From Forficula auricularia (Eukaryota; Arthropoda; Insecta; Dermaptera; Forficulidae), in assembly GCA_024734495.1 (NCBI GenBank), contig JALMQS010000061.1:10229601-10293600 (forward strand): a stretch of DNA of 64,000 nt, read 5' to 3'. The position numbers were made by a program, and so were the translations under genes. Under the pieces are notes generated by a model. It was given only the letters and a program-made list of their open reading frames with translations, had not been told where the DNA came from and ran no database searches. Shown one piece after another: positions 43,372 to 56,508 of this stretch (position 1 is its first letter; each line of letters starts with the position of its first letter).

Positions 43372-44125
43372 AAATGAATATGAAATTTTATAAATGTATT
43401 GATTATTTCATTCATATCAGAGTGTGTTTTATTAATGGGGTGTCAGAGTCAGAGAAAGGGCCCATTGCAGTAAAAATATAAACTTTCTTGGAAACCTGGC
43501 TAATATAAAGATCAATGAAACAAGAAATAGTATGCTTGTTCATGGATTTTTCCACAGTTATCTATCTATTTTAAGAAAAGTTTTATTCCATTTATTATCA
43601 TGCAACGGAATCTTGAAAAAATCTCTAATGGAAAATATTTTAACAGTTTATTTTCATAAACCAGAATGTATGTAAAAAGCCGGTGAATTTCATCTTTCTT
43701 TTTTTCTGGGCCCTTGTAAATTTAATCAATTTAATTTGTTTGGACACATTTAAAATAAACGTTTATCTTTAATTACAGGGCTTCTTCGTTTTCTGTGTTT
43801 TAAGATTTAATACATAATTTTTTCAAAAGCATCTCCCCCTATTTTAGAACATCTGTTGATTACTCACTAGCTTTTTTAGATAAGGACTTACCTCCCATTA
43901 GCTTTTTTGATTTTCATTATTTGAACCCCTCCCTCATTTACAGGCACCCCTGGAATGTTCACACACTCCTTTAAATTAGAGCCTACCTCCTGAGTGAATT
44001 TTAGCTCTCTTTGTTTTTTGAGCTTGGAGATTTAATAGTTTTAATTTTTTGTACATTCCCAAAAAAGAAATATCCAGGCCCAGGCACTCTCTATACTCAC
44101 ACTCTTTTAGATAAGGGGCTATTTT
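43370..44125. other. AT-rich DNA, nothing recognised
   Basis: No feature seen. Confidence 0.5.
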
Positions 44126-44126
44126 T

Positions 44127-44845
44127 AACCGACTTCAAAAAAGGAGGAGGTTCTCTATTCGATTGAATTTTTTTTTTTTTTTTTTGTGCCTATGTTACCT
44201 CATATCTCCGCCAATTGTCAACCGATTTTGAAAATTTTTTTTGCATTGGGTCCAGTCTAGCTTCCGATTGGTCCCATTTTTTTTTCGATTTTTTCATAGG
44301 TATTAGACCTTTTTTTATTAGGTTTGTTTAGACCTAACCTCTTTGTTTATGAACCGATTTCGATGGTTCTTTTTTTATCCGAAAGGGGGTGTCTTAGGGA
44401 TGGTGTCATATTAATTTGGTCAAGTTCTGATGATATAATCACTATTAATAACATCACTAAAAAGAAAAATAAAAATTTTTAAGAAAAAAATAAAAACCGA
44501 CTTCAAAAAATTAAATGCAACAAATATAAAAATACACTAAAAGGTATAAAATAATTATTATCTTATTTAGTTACAACTAAACGACGAAATATTAACATGA
44601 AATTACTTTTTGAAGTTGGTGCCAAACATATACCTTTTATGAATCGCACTCGACGGATCTTACTTAGTACGTTTGGCGGGTACGCTCGCTTATAGGTATA
44701 GTTTGTTTGGCACCGACTTTAAAAAGTAATTTCGTGTTAATATTTCGTCGTTTAGTTGTAACTAAATAAGATAATAATTATTTTATACCTTTTAGTGTAT
44801 TTTTATATTTGTTGCATTTAATTTTTTGAAGTCGGTTTTTATTTT
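44127..44845. mobile_element. Family C element, copy 3
   Basis: Starts AACCGACTTCAAAAAAGGAG, ends TTTTTTGAAGTCGGTTTTT, with the inner fold-back from about 44495. Almost identical to copy 1 at 14178 apart from the T-run length, so one derives recently from the other or from a common young source. Confidence 0.85.
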
Positions 44846-44849
44846 TTTC

Positions 44850-46530
44850 TTAAAATTTTTTCTTACTATATTTATCTTTCTTGGTTTCCTGAGGTTGAGA
44901 CTTATTATTTTTAATTTTTTGACCCACTTCTCCCAAATTTTGGACACTCGTGAAATACTCACCCTTAAATAAAGGCCACTATCTCGGTAATAAATTTGAG
45001 GTCTCTTAGTTTTTTGGCCTGGAGACTTTATAATATTAACTTTCCCTCCATTTCAGGTTCCATAAAATATGTTCATCTACCTTTTAAATACATATAGTTA
45101 TATATTTTAGTTTCTGAATTTTTTGGCCTTGGAGATTTTATTATTTTAATTTTATTCAGAATTCCTTCACCCCCTACTCGTGAAATCGGGCTTTTTCTAT
45201 GCTTCGTTATTGTTGTGACTTGAGTGATTCCTTTATGAATTATTTCACAGTTATCAATTTGAATACCATGATAGCTAATTAATTGCAAAATCTTCCTAAA
45301 ATTAATCACTTTCCACATTAAATATCAGTGGATAAATTAGAAAAAAAATACTTTTTAATTTCCCCATTGGTGGTAGTCTAACTCCTAATAATTTTCAAGT
45401 TTAACAAATGACGCTTTAGAATTCGATTATAGTTCAGGTTTTACAAGTAGCTCTTTCATGCATGATGTAATATAATTCTTCATTAACCGTCACTTTATAG
45501 CATTGTTATTTTCTAAAAATTAAGGTTTGTTGATTTCCTGTGAGATAACTCCCCACCAGACTTCTTGAAAGGGCTATGAACTATCCTAATGACCAACTCT
45601 GGCATTCTCGGTATTCTAAATTATGCAGTTTCACCTATTGTCCTTGATTTACCATTGTTATCTTCAGAGGTCAGACTTGATGATTTCCTTGAGGTTATAG
45701 TTGACCAGATTTGAAAGGGTGCGTATTCTCTGTACTCTAAATCCTGCAGTGTTACTTATTGTCAGAACAATACGATTATTCGCTTTATATTTTATAACAA
45801 AAGATGAATCAAATTAATAAAAAAAACGCCACCAAGTGATTTAAGCCACTTCGCAATTTATATAGGTCTTGTATAGAATTCCTTGAATAATGGTATAGAA
45901 TAATATATATAATATATATTTTTTTCCTAAAAATAAAGTTATAAAGCTTACCTTTAATAGGTAAAAGGGAACATGAAAAGAAAAGAAACCAAAGAAAAGA
46001 AAATTAAATTGAACAAGGTGAACAAAGCCATCTAAAGCATAAAAATAAAGAAACAAGCAATCATACTATTGTATAGAAGAAGCCTTACATGTGAATTTTG
46101 AATTTCCTGGAAGTGTCTTTACAAAAATCCTTCGACTAAGAACCCCCGAATAACTTGTCATAAGCTATTCCATCAAAGAAGAATGCTCTTGAACCACAAA
46201 GATAATAAGATTCCAAATTAAATTTTTTTCTTTATTCAAATATTACTTTTATTAGATGAATGTTATTATTAGAAGCTTCTCTGCAGCCTGACGAATTCAG
46301 AAGAAATACTCTAGTAATGACAAACAGATATACCTACAGGATGTTTATTTACACTACTCGTACGACCCATTTATTTCGATAATGGAATGGGATTAGATGA
46401 TGAGGAAAAAAATTTAATTACCAAAGCGGTCCTGACCCATCATTCGGAGACATTTTTGTTTACCGGAATAAAGCAGAATTATGAACCAAACCATAAGACA
46501 CAATTTCAAAATTGTAAATAGAAAGATAAG
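44850..46530. other. AT-rich DNA, nothing recognised
   Basis: Minus-strand frames at 45073 and 45841 have no family motif. No repeat boundary noted. Confidence 0.45.
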
Positions 46531-46535
46531 CAAAA

Positions 46536-47433
46536 GGTTCGGTTTCGGTTTCGGCTAAAAAATCTAGTTTCGGCAACAATACAATTAGGTATACGTTTTA
46601 ATATTTCATAACAAAAGATGAATAAAATTAATTTCGGTTTCGGCTAAAAATCGGCCGAACCTTCGGCTGCGGTGTAACTCAATGTTCGTGTATTGTCGCG
46701 CGTCGTTCGGGTGAGTTTTAAGAATATTGTGAACACAATTTGAAATACTCAGGTAATAGGGAGTCTATGTACTTATGGTATATCTAATTGTAAGTGTTGA
46801 TTTTTTGTAAAGTTTACTTACAAGATACAGTCATTAAAACATGTTTATTTTTAAAATAATTAACCCGAAGTTTTGAGTATCTTTTTTGAAAATAAGTTGT
46901 AATGTAAGTTTTTCAAAAATACAACTCACGGCATAAACCAAATTTATCAGGATAAGAATTTATGTTTATTTTTTTTTAAATAAGTACTTGACTATCTTAC
47001 AAATTATTGTAATCTTTGTTGAGACAGATAATTAGTTTATTCTTTTTATTTACTAGTGCTAAACACAAGATCTCAATGAATAATACATTAGTCTTAAGAA
47101 TATTGTGAACACAATTAAAATACTCAATTAGTGAGTCTATACTTTATATCTAAGTGTTGATTTTTGACAAAGTTTACTTACAAGAGTAAAGTCATTAACA
47201 TGTTTATATTTTTGTTCATGTTAAATTGATAATATAACATAAATAAATATTTTTGTTTCATACTTAATTCATTAACACGAGTTACCTCTCTGTATATTAT
47301 GTGTAATTATGCTAGATTTCAGTATACAATACAAATTTTTACAAGTCTAAATAAGTTTCGGTTTCGGCCGAAACTGAGACCCAGGCCCAAGGTTCAATTT
47401 CGGTTGAAAATCCTGTTTCGGTCGGACACTAAG
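46536..47433. mobile_element. CGGTTTCGG-type element with a 130 bp internal duplication
   Basis: The two ends are rich in GGTTTCGGTTTCGGC and GTTTCGGCCGAAAC, a pattern seen in arthropod MITEs. Inside, TTAAGAATATTGTGAACACA...AGTTTACTTACAAGA occurs twice (46715-46850 and 47093-47215), slightly diverged. Confidence 0.55.
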
Positions 47434-47439
47434 ACGAAG

Positions 47440-48880
47440 TAATGTAATAAATTTTATTTATTTATTTTATTAATATTATCGCATTAAGGTCTTTATGGTC
47501 AGATTTATAAGCTAGAATATTTTGTCTGGGTTAGACTTTCCTTAGTAAAATTTAAAAATAAGTAGAAATTTTCTAGTTATTAACGACATTTTAGAATCTA
47601 ATTTTGAGGCCATTTTCCAGATATAATATTTAGTTAGAGGCATCTCAATTTAACTTTATCTTTTACCAGAGCTTGAAGTTGACAAAAATAAATTGAAATT
47701 CTAATTATTTTCACCTTTAACTCACAACTATAATTTAAGATATTTTCAAGAAATATAAAGTTCACACAGTGCACAGAAAAGTTTGAAGATGTAATATTTT
47801 ATTAATAAATTACCCCAAAAGGTCTTGTTTCCCGAAATGAAACAATAACTTGATAATTTCATAAGCTGAAGCACTGTTCCAGTTTGCTCCAGTTCAATCC
47901 GAGCCCTGAACTTAATCTTGTGTACCATTTCATCATAAATACTTGAAAAAATCTCTCAGACCATCAAGCTAACCATCAAGGTCTTATAAAAAAATATTCT
48001 CTTTGAAAATTTTGAACTGTGGGGCATACTTCCAGTTTGCTCCGGGAAACGAAAATTAGTACAAATAGGCTTTGACAATGAAATTTTTCCCCATATTCCA
48101 ATGATGTTTCGCTGTCGAAATCAATGGATAGAAATGGTGATGTGTTTAGTCCTAAATACAGAGAACGAAAGATGGAGTTTTATTGTAATTATCCGTCAAG
48201 TCAAGTCAAGCGATAATCCGTGAAGTTTGCTGTGCAAGTTGAATATCGGGGGCAGTCCGTTATACTTATACTCGAAAATCTTAATGAGCGAAAGAGATAT
48301 CGTAAATAGAAAAGGTCAGCCAGCCATGCACATCGATATTTCTCAAAGGCTTTTCGGCAATTTCTATGAATAGTTCCTAGGAAATGTTTAGCCTCAAAAT
48401 AGCAAACTGGCTTTGATATAGCTTGTGACAACAAATTAACTTTTCGTGAATGTCGTTTCTTGCATCGTTAAAACAACTTCTGAACCAAGTTTATTAGATA
48501 ATTTTAAACAAAAAAATTATAGTCTTTTAGTATTGTAAATAATTTCTTAGAATATGAAATAGGACTATTTTTTCTTGTCTTTTTGAAATTGGAAAATTGT
48601 TTCTATAGAAATCGAGGGGAAATTACATTATGTCATTTTCTGTCGACTTGATGATTTTTTTTTTTTTTTATTCTATTTATTATCACTTAAGTACTATACA
48701 TGTTATAAAATACGAAAAAAGTTATGTATGAAAAACAGTCGATTGCGCTTAATTTTTGTATACAATATAGAGACTAGAATGGTTTTGTCTCAATAAAGAG
48801 ACTGTTCCAAAAAAGCTGAATTCAAGAGATCTGACAAAATTAGATATACAGGTCAATTGCAAGTCGACCTCGTATAACAA
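47440..48880. other. Low-repeat region, nothing recognised
   Basis: The stretch 47700-48450 has the balanced composition of single-copy DNA. Open frames of 60 and 77 codons lie on the minus strand, but neither matches a family I know and neither has clear splice or start context. Confidence 0.4.
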
Positions 48881-48900
48881 GGGTTATATATAACCTTAAT

Positions 48901-49016
48901 GTACTGGGAAATTATGACGTGGACGGCGCTACTCAGGATCGAATCGTGTGGAGAAAGATAATCCATGAGGGCAAGACCCACCCAGGGTTGTAGAGCCGAA
49001 GAGTAAGTAAGTATAT
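48901..49016 (+). pseudogene. Non-LTR retrotransposon C-terminal end
   Basis: The frame reads YDVDGATQDRIVWRKIIHEG, then KTHPGL and a stop at 48993, followed by AGCCGAAGAGTAAGTAAGTA. This C-terminal signature and AGTA-type tail is that of a second LINE family, different from the SNQS one. It is 5'-truncated. Confidence 0.7.
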
Positions 49017-49360
49017 ATAGTATATCACTGCTAAATGACCAGTAGCTTTGTAAATTTAATACTCCTGCCCACCCATAGACCGGCAGGCAGGAGAAAAATT
49101 ATTATATGTATATCCCAAAATACGACGTTAGTTTGAAATCATTTTAAAGACTTTTTAGAATTTTCTTTTAAGTATTTTATTGAAATCCGACTTGTACAAA
49201 AACCACTTAAAAACGGTCAAATTGAAATAAATTAAAAAAAAAATTAAGCCTCATTTTACTTAAAAAAGATCTTTAATGGGATATTTTAGACCACGAAAAG
49301 ATTTAACACTTCCCAAAAAATTAATTCAATTAAAATTTGAATAGGTTTTTTTTATTTCAT

Positions 49361-50735
49361 AGAAATGAAATACAGATAACTTGGAAATTTCAAGTTTACA
49401 TCAAATGTATTTAGTTTAAAAGTCACTGATAGAATTAGAATTTAATTAAATGCTCTGAGACTTAATCTCTCTTTGAGATAGATAAACAGACATTATAATG
49501 ACACTAAAAGGGTCTCGTTTTACTTTGGATCGGAACCTTAACAAAAGAAAATAATTATTTATGTGGGCATTTATCCAGAGTATCTTACGCATTTTTTTAT
49601 ACTTTGCAAGTGGACGAAATCAACACAGATAGCCAAAAAAAATTTGGAATTTTTTTATTTTCATCTTGTGTAAAAAATATAATTGTAGTTCAATAATACA
49701 TTTACATTTTCTAGCCTTCAGGTTAATCACTAAATCGTGATTAGTGATCTCATATCCATCACTCTTCCTATTTCTGATGTTTTAGTTGTTGTTTTTTCCC
49801 GATACAACTTGTTTAATGTGGTAATTGCTTTCACAAAATATTTATTTTCATTAACATGAAAAAGGTAGTTGATAACTATCAAATTCTTCATGATCCCTAA
49901 CATTATGAAGTTCATAAGCTACTTCATTGGCGTTGATGTTTATATAGTGTGGGCCATCTAACTTTTGGGATTTGAATCGGTTATAAAAAAAAAAAAACTA
50001 ATGAATATTTTTTCAAAATTATGAGTTTATTAGAAAGATTGGACATTTTCATTTAAGAATGAAACACAACATCATTATTTGATTTCCAAAAACAGTGCGC
50101 AAAAGATCGATGGTTACGTTGGCTGTCTGCCAAGTGTCCTGTTGAAACAAAATGTCACCTATGTCATCCTCTTCAATTTTTGGAAACAAAAATGTGCTAT
50201 TTCATTCTTAAATGAAAATGTCCAATCTTTCTAATAAACTCATAATTTTGAAAAAATACTCATTATTTTTTTTATACCCGATTCAAATTCCAAATGTTAG
50301 ATGGCCCACCCTATATTTCTATGTTTGAAGTCTTAAAACGGCAATGATGAGTAAAACACTTTTGAATTGCGGTACGTCTATGAAGAATGTGTATTATTGA
50401 ACTACAATGCTATTTTTTATACAAGATGAAAATAATGAATGTTCCAATTTCCTTTGTCGTATATTCTGATGTTGATTTCGTCCACTTACAAAGTATAAAA
50501 AAAATGTGTAAGATGCTCTGAATAAATGCCCACATAAATAATTATTTTCTTTTTTAAGGTTCCGATCAAAAGTAAAACGAGACCCATTTAGTGTCATTAT
50601 AATGTCTGTCTATCTATCTCAATGAGACATTAAGTCTCAGAGAATTTAATTAAATTCTAATTCTATCAGTAACTTTTAAATTAAATACATAGGATGCAAA
50701 CTTGAAATTTCCAAGTTATATGTATTTCATTTCCA
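49361..50735. repeat. Long inverted repeat (about 340 bp arms) around a palindromic MITE
   Basis: Arms 49361-49703 and 50388-50735 share blocks such as ATTATTTATGTGGGCATTTA and TGTTGATTTCGTCCAC in opposite orientation. They are diverged by roughly 10% by eye. A smaller MITE sits between them. No transposase seen. Confidence 0.7.
49947..50314. mobile_element. TATAGGGTGGGCC palindromic MITE (mariner-like)
   Basis: The ends TATAGTGTGGGCCATCTAAC and GTTAGATGGCCCACCCTATA are followed by arms of about 120 bp containing TTAGAAAGATTGGACATTTT. TA-rich ends fit a Tc1/mariner origin. The spacer has ACAGTGCGCAAAAGATCGAT. Confidence 0.75.
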
Positions 50736-50739
50736 GCTA

Positions 50740-52888
50740 ACAACGATATCAGTTCCAATAAAGAGGCGAGAAGTCTCAAATAAGCGAAGTAAATTTACAA
50801 TATACTTTTCCATTTTGTTTCTGATTTTCAAGGTATGTCCCAAATAAAGCGCGGATACAATTAACCGGGATCTAATAGAATTATTTTCTAAATAAGATAT
50901 GGTTTTCAGTATGTTATCATTGATTTATTAAATCAAAAACTATTTACAGGACCCTGAATTTAAACATTCAGAGCTAGTGAATGTATGCTATCACTATAAG
51001 CCCTTGGTCACGCAATCACCGATTTCTATTTCGCAATGATGTGTGGACTAAATTACCTAAAATAAATAGACAAAAACAGTCAGTATATCTACATTTTTTC
51101 AAGCCAGTTTAAATGTCCAATTATTATTATTAAGGAACATAGTTTGTTAATGATGTCTTGATTTCTTCACATATCTTGTTAATTTTTTTTTTTTATTCCT
51201 AGTGATAATTTAACAAATTATTTCTTGGGAGGGAGTGATATACTTAATTTTTTCTATTGAATGAAAACGTTAAAAATAATATGCCTACAGATGTTTCATC
51301 TTAAATGCATAAGTATGATAATAGTCTGATAGTTCTGTGAATTCGAAGATAATTATAAAATTTGTAGGGTTCCAAAATTTTGAGAATTATTATTTTTTCG
51401 TAATATTTCCATAATATTATAATAATGATATAAACGAAAAAACTTTGATCATTTTCTCCAACTGCTAATATTAATGTTTTTATTTATTGAAAGAAAAATC
51501 AAAAGTAAAAAAACATCAGAAAATATTAAACTCGGCAACTTGCATTTTTTTACACCATACATAATTGAATTTTTCACTTTTATTATGCGTTAGATCGAAT
51601 TTACTATTTTTTAAAAATGTCCACAAAAATAGAAATGTACCTCGCTTTATCAGTATTCATAATTCCAAAGTTTCATCGGCCTTTTAAACACAACAATAAC
51701 GGCAAGTTAATTGTGACATCCCTTGCTAATTGTGACAAATTGCAGTTTTTCAAAACTTCATTCTCGTTGAGGCAAGGGTTACCGTTATCCAATTAAGCTG
51801 AAAATTTGCCAATCTCATTTTTTTGCCAATTGGCAACTATTAAGAGATCCTCGCCGAAGATGCGGTGAAAAAAAATCTCCAGGTATAGCCTTGTGACCAC
51901 CCTAGTTATACATAAGCACTTCCCACTCTTCGAGCTCTATCTCAAGAACGGTTAATTATATAAAAATTTCTTATGACCAAATTTGTAGAGAATTTTATGG
52001 TCTACAATTTTTCTAATAACTCTAAATCTCATTTAGAGCAAAGGAAACAAGATATTTACAAAAAAAAAAAACGGTTTTTGTGACCTTTGATCTAGAAATT
52101 TTTGGACTCGCGGACACGAGATTCTATGGTACTTTTGACCTAACATATATAATGGCATAAAACAGATTTATACAAGTTTATAGCTTATTAGCAGTAATTC
52201 CGAACTTAAATCCTTATTTGACTGGTCTAAAGTTCATATATGTTTAAGTACTATGTTAATAGCTAATAATATATTATAATAATAATAAATATTTTGTTCT
52301 AGAAAATGAATTTTATTTATTGGAGTCGGGGTCCAATGCAAATTGGCGTGTCACCTTCATAAAACTTTTTCTTCCGTCCCTTTTTTGTTAAGAAATAAGA
52401 TAAAATTACCCCTCTCCCCCCTACCCATTTTAACTAGAATAGAAGAGTAAACTGTTTATTACTTTATGACACGGAAATGATGTTAACTCGAGATTTTGAT
52501 CTTTTCAAGACATAATTCGACATCCATTGTTTGCTATCCTGCGGTGCAAGGCACATCTGCTTGTAACGACTTGGAAGGAGATCTGCGAAGAGAATTTTTT
52601 TATATGGTATAAAATCAGTGTTTTAATTCTATTGTCTCTGGCTAGTTTTCAAAACATGGGTAATTCTTTAAATGCAGGATAGCGACAAAAGTTAATAATT
52701 TGGAAATGAAAGTATCTAGAATTTAAAAGGTTTTTGTTGATATATAAAAATTGTTAATTACTTTTTCGTTTTATTAAAATTTTATAAAATGACTATTTTT
52801 TTTAATTCAAGGAATAATAAATAATTTTCTTAAAATATAGAAACAAATACAGTTATTTTATAAAAGATAAAACAAATGGAAGTATTTT
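50740..52888. other. AT-rich DNA with repeat scraps
   Basis: At 51700-51920 there are TAATTGTGACA repeats and GTATAGCCTTGTGACC, probably an old MITE. No coding signal. Confidence 0.4.
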
Positions 52889-52892
52889 ATTA

Positions 52893-53585
52893 ACCGACTT
52901 CAAAAAAAGGAGGAGGTTCTCTATTCGACTGATTTTTTTTTTTGTCTATGTTACCTCATATCTCCGCCAATTGTGAACCGAATTTGAAAAAAAAATTGCA
53001 TTGGGTTCAGTCTACCTTCAGATTCGTCCCATTTTTTTTCATAGGTATTAGACCTTTATTGTTAGGTTTGTTCAGGACTAACTTCTTTTTTATGAACCGA
53101 TTTCGATGATTCTTTTTTTATTAGAAAGGGGGTATCTTAGGGATGGGGCAATATTAATTTGGTCAAATTCTGATGATAGGATCACTATTAATAACATTAC
53201 TAAAAAGAGAAAAATAAAAATAATTTAAAAAAAAAATAAAACCGACTTCAAAAAAATTAAATGCAACAAATAAAATACACTAAAAGGTATAAAATAATTA
53301 TTATCTTATTTAGTGACAACTAAACTACGAAATGTTAACATGAAATTACTTTTTAAGTCGGTGCCAAACATATACCTTTTATGAATCGCACTCGACGGAT
53401 CTTACTTAGTACGTTTGGCGGGTACGCTCGCTTATAGGTATAGTTTGTTTGGCACCGACTATAAAAAGTAATTTCATGTTAATATTTCGTAGCTTAGTTG
53501 TAACTAAATAAAATAATAATTATTTTATACCTTTTAGTGTATTTTATTTGTTGCATTTAATTTTTTTGAAGTCGGTTTTATTTTT
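52893..53585. mobile_element. Family C element, copy 4
   Basis: Starts AACCGACTTCAAAAAAAGG and ends TTTTTTGAAGTCGGTTTTA, with the inner fold-back. It lies head-to-tail with copy 5, separated by about 30 bases. Confidence 0.82.
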
Positions 53586-53611
53586 TTCTTAAAAATTATT
53601 TTTATTATATT

Positions 53612-54030
53612 TTTAACCGACTTCAAAAAAGGAGGAAGTTCTCTATTCGACTGAATTTTTTTTTTGTCTATGTTACCTCATATCTCCGCCAATTGTAAAC
53701 TGATTTTGATTAATTTTTTTTCATTGGGTTCAGTCTAGCTTCCGATTGGTCCTGTTTTTTTTCATTGGTATTCGACCTTTTTTGATATGTTTGTTCAGGC
53801 ATAACTTCTTTGTTTATGAACCAATTTTAATGATTCTTTTTTTATTGGAAATAGGGTACCTTAGGAGTGGTGCGATAATAATTTGGTCAAGTTCTGATGA
53901 TATGATCAATGACGAATTAACGTAAATTTCGAATTCTTATGAGCAAATAATCGAAATTATAATAAATAAAATCTTTTATAAAAAAATCAATCTTAAAACT
54001 TTCATTTAAAACCTGCGTTTCTAGATAAAT
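53612..54030 (+). mobile_element. Family C element, copy 5, 5' part only
   Basis: Starts AACCGACTTCAAAAAAGGAG and continues into the longer family version (GAGCAAATAATCGAAATTAT) before being lost. The inner fold-back is missing. Confidence 0.75.
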
Positions 54031-54034
54031 GTAA

Positions 54035-54398
54035 GTATAAAATATGTATATAAGGAGAATTCCAAAGTGTTGTTTTTGAGTCCAAAATGTGGTGTTTAAA
54101 AATATCACATCTATGCCAGACTAAACGCCCTATGTTATGCAACCAAAAGAGTTTCTTATAGCAAAGCAAAGCCTATTCTACAGGCGTTTATCAATTATGT
54201 CTAGGTACTTTTGGAAAATTTTCAAAATATATTTAGTAAATACTTTTTTAATAAATTAGGTTTATGCTTTGTAATACAAAAGATTTATTCCTTCAAAGTA
54301 ATGGAAATAAAATAAAATAAATATGAGGGCCTGTAGGGTGGCAAAGTCACAGTCTAGGCAAGTCGCAATATAAGTGGCAACGCGTAGTTATGCAGATG
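54035..54398. other. AT-rich DNA, nothing recognised
   Basis: No feature seen. Confidence 0.5.
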
Positions 54399-54406
54399 GC
54401 CTCAAG

Positions 54407-54556
54407 CGAGGGGTGAACCGCGACCTAATATCGTGTACACCTACTTTCCACTTTCATTTCCAAGTAGAAGACAATAGATGAAGGGGCATTATCTAATGAA
54501 TTCCAAAATAATTCCAAAGAAGTGTATACCTAATTCCAATCGCGGTTCACCTCTTG
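54407..54556. mobile_element. 150 bp hAT-like MITE
   Basis: TIRs CGAGGGGTGAACCGCG and CGCGGTTCACCTCTTG. The 8 bp duplications gcctcaag (54399-54406) and gtctcaag (54557-54564) differ at one base. Same length as the copy nested at 3565. Confidence 0.85.
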
Positions 54557-54564
54557 GTCTCAAG

Positions 54565-55807
54565 TTTTGAATTCACCCAAAAATTCAAAATTTTTATTTT
54601 TATTAATCATTTAGAAATGGCTGAAACGCAAAGAAAAATGAAGAAATATTATTTCTAAGATTTTTTATGTCTATTTGTGTGTCTCTCTGCCTGGATTCCG
54701 ATATACTCCAGATAACATAAGAAGAGAAGACCGTATAAAGTTAATTATGATTAGAAATGTTTATATTTCTAAGAAATTATTAGATTTCGAGCTTTCTAGA
54801 TTCAGAACTTGGTTTTAAAAAATACAGAAAATCGCGGGGGAGGGAGATCTAGTCATTATTTCGAGAGCTTTTGAATGACTGTATAATAAAATGGTTTGAA
54901 TATATCATATAAATTTGTACGCTGTATCTTTCTGCACAATTCAGCATTCTTCATCAAATCATCGTTGAGAAAAAATTGTCAGATCGAAATTTGTAGAGGG
55001 CGTACCGTGAGTTGAAATTTCTTTTACTTTTTTCTCTAATTTCAAAGAAAATAGGAAAAGAAGAAATAGAAATTATTAGTAAAAGTGTTATTTTTATCTT
55101 ATTAATTTCAAAGTTATTAGCCAGAGATCTAGATAGAGAATTTAGAAAAGTCGACACCAATAATAATAATAATTAATAAGGTTCACATTTTTAAGTAAGT
55201 ATAGAAAATGAAATCATTCACACTTTTATTGAATTATATTTTGACTAATCAGTCATACAAAAACCACTTAGAATATCAACTATTGTGCAATAAATTACAT
55301 TTCAAAAGGAAACTTGGAATACATAATTTATTTTATTTTTAGAATAATAAAAATAAATATATTTCCTTCCTCAAAGAAAGGAGGGATGAAGAAAACAGGA
55401 AGTAAGTTTTATAAGAATCCGTACCATCTGCAGTATCAAAATAAAAACAAAGCACAAAAATATCCTAATAAAACTACTAATTTAAAAAAGTGAAGAAATT
55501 CTCTCTTTTACTTTCTTTTTATGAATAAATTTATAGCTAGTAAACACGTTTGTAAAAATATGTTTGACTAATTGAGTGAGGTATGCGATGAGCGAAATTA
55601 TTTTTCAAGAGTACAAGTAAATGGGACTGTTTTTGAAAGTGACATTCCTCTTAGATTGGTTGAATTAATTAAGGTCACATTTGAGCCTTTAACAAGTTAA
55701 TTGTTCTCACATTAGTATACATCAGATTATTACCTAGAAATTAATCTAATTAAAAGTCATTCTAGTTAGAAATCATTTTAATCAAGATGAAAAGCAAGTT
55801 ATTGGTA
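54565..55807. other. AT-rich DNA, nothing recognised
   Basis: A short GCGGGGGAGGGAG patch at 54832 is the only compositional change. Confidence 0.5.
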
Positions 55808-55817
55808 TAATTTATAA

Positions 55818-56276
55818 TTGAATGTAATGGAAGGCAGCCCAGAGGTAGTGAGGAAAGAAAAAATTAACACATATCAAATAAGGTGTCATTTATTGGAATC
55901 CTTCCTCCTTTCCTTTCAAACCGACGTTTCGGAGGATTTTCCCTCCTTCTTCAGGGTTTCAAAGGGTCAATGAATGAAACAAATAAAATGTTTCCTTCTT
56001 ATCTCCACAGTAGTGTTCAAAAACTTTCTACTGTGTAACACTACTGTAGAGAGAAGAAGGAAACATTTTATTTGTTTCATTCATTGACCCTTTGAAAAGG
56101 AGGGAAAATCCTCCGAAACATCGGTTTGAAGGAAGGAGGAAGGATTCCAATAAATGACACCTTATTTGATATGTGTTAATTTTTTCTTTCCTCACTACCT
56201 CTGGGCTGCCTTCCATTACATTCAATTAAAATTTCTACCAGTCCGTCTCTCTCCAGAGAAAATTTCGTTGCAAAAA
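55818..56276. mobile_element. HF4 retroposon, inverted dimer
   Basis: The 10 bp duplication TAATTTATAA flanks it (55808-55817 and 56277-56286). Arms start AATGTAATGGAAGGCAGCCC and meet near 56038. The right side carries an additional GTCCGTCTCTCTCCAGAGAA tail. The left-arm core is intact; the right-arm core has lost CTGAAGA by a small deletion. Confidence 0.82.
55923..55954 (-). ncRNA. Hammerhead-like core (HF4) with the best stem I
   Basis: Minus strand: CTGAAGA, extra A, stem II GGAGG/CCTCC, GAAAC, GTC. Stem I is 11 pairs with a single mismatch: CCTTTGAAACC before the core and GGTTTGAAAGG after the predicted cleavage site (about 55912-55965 overall). All three helices are supported; helix III (ACGT) needs two RNAs. 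Confidence 0.62.
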
Positions 56277-56508
56277 TAATTTATAATAATTTTATCATAC
56301 CGTCTATGTATTGGATCTGTTTCAGGCTTGTAGCTTCTCAACTATTGATAAATAGCAAATGCTTGAAATTTGGCGTGTATTTTGAGTCCGATTAGACCAT
56401 AAGAATTTGAAACAATTCCCCAAACATAACAAATGAAGTACCGATAACGTAAAATATTAAAAGATATAGAAAAAATCTTTCTTTTTTTCAGAAATGCAAT
56501 GGTCTTAA

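Noticed and set aside
48201..48434. 77-codon minus-strand frame in low-repeat DNA
   Set aside because: No family recognised and no splice signals that would make it an exon with confidence.
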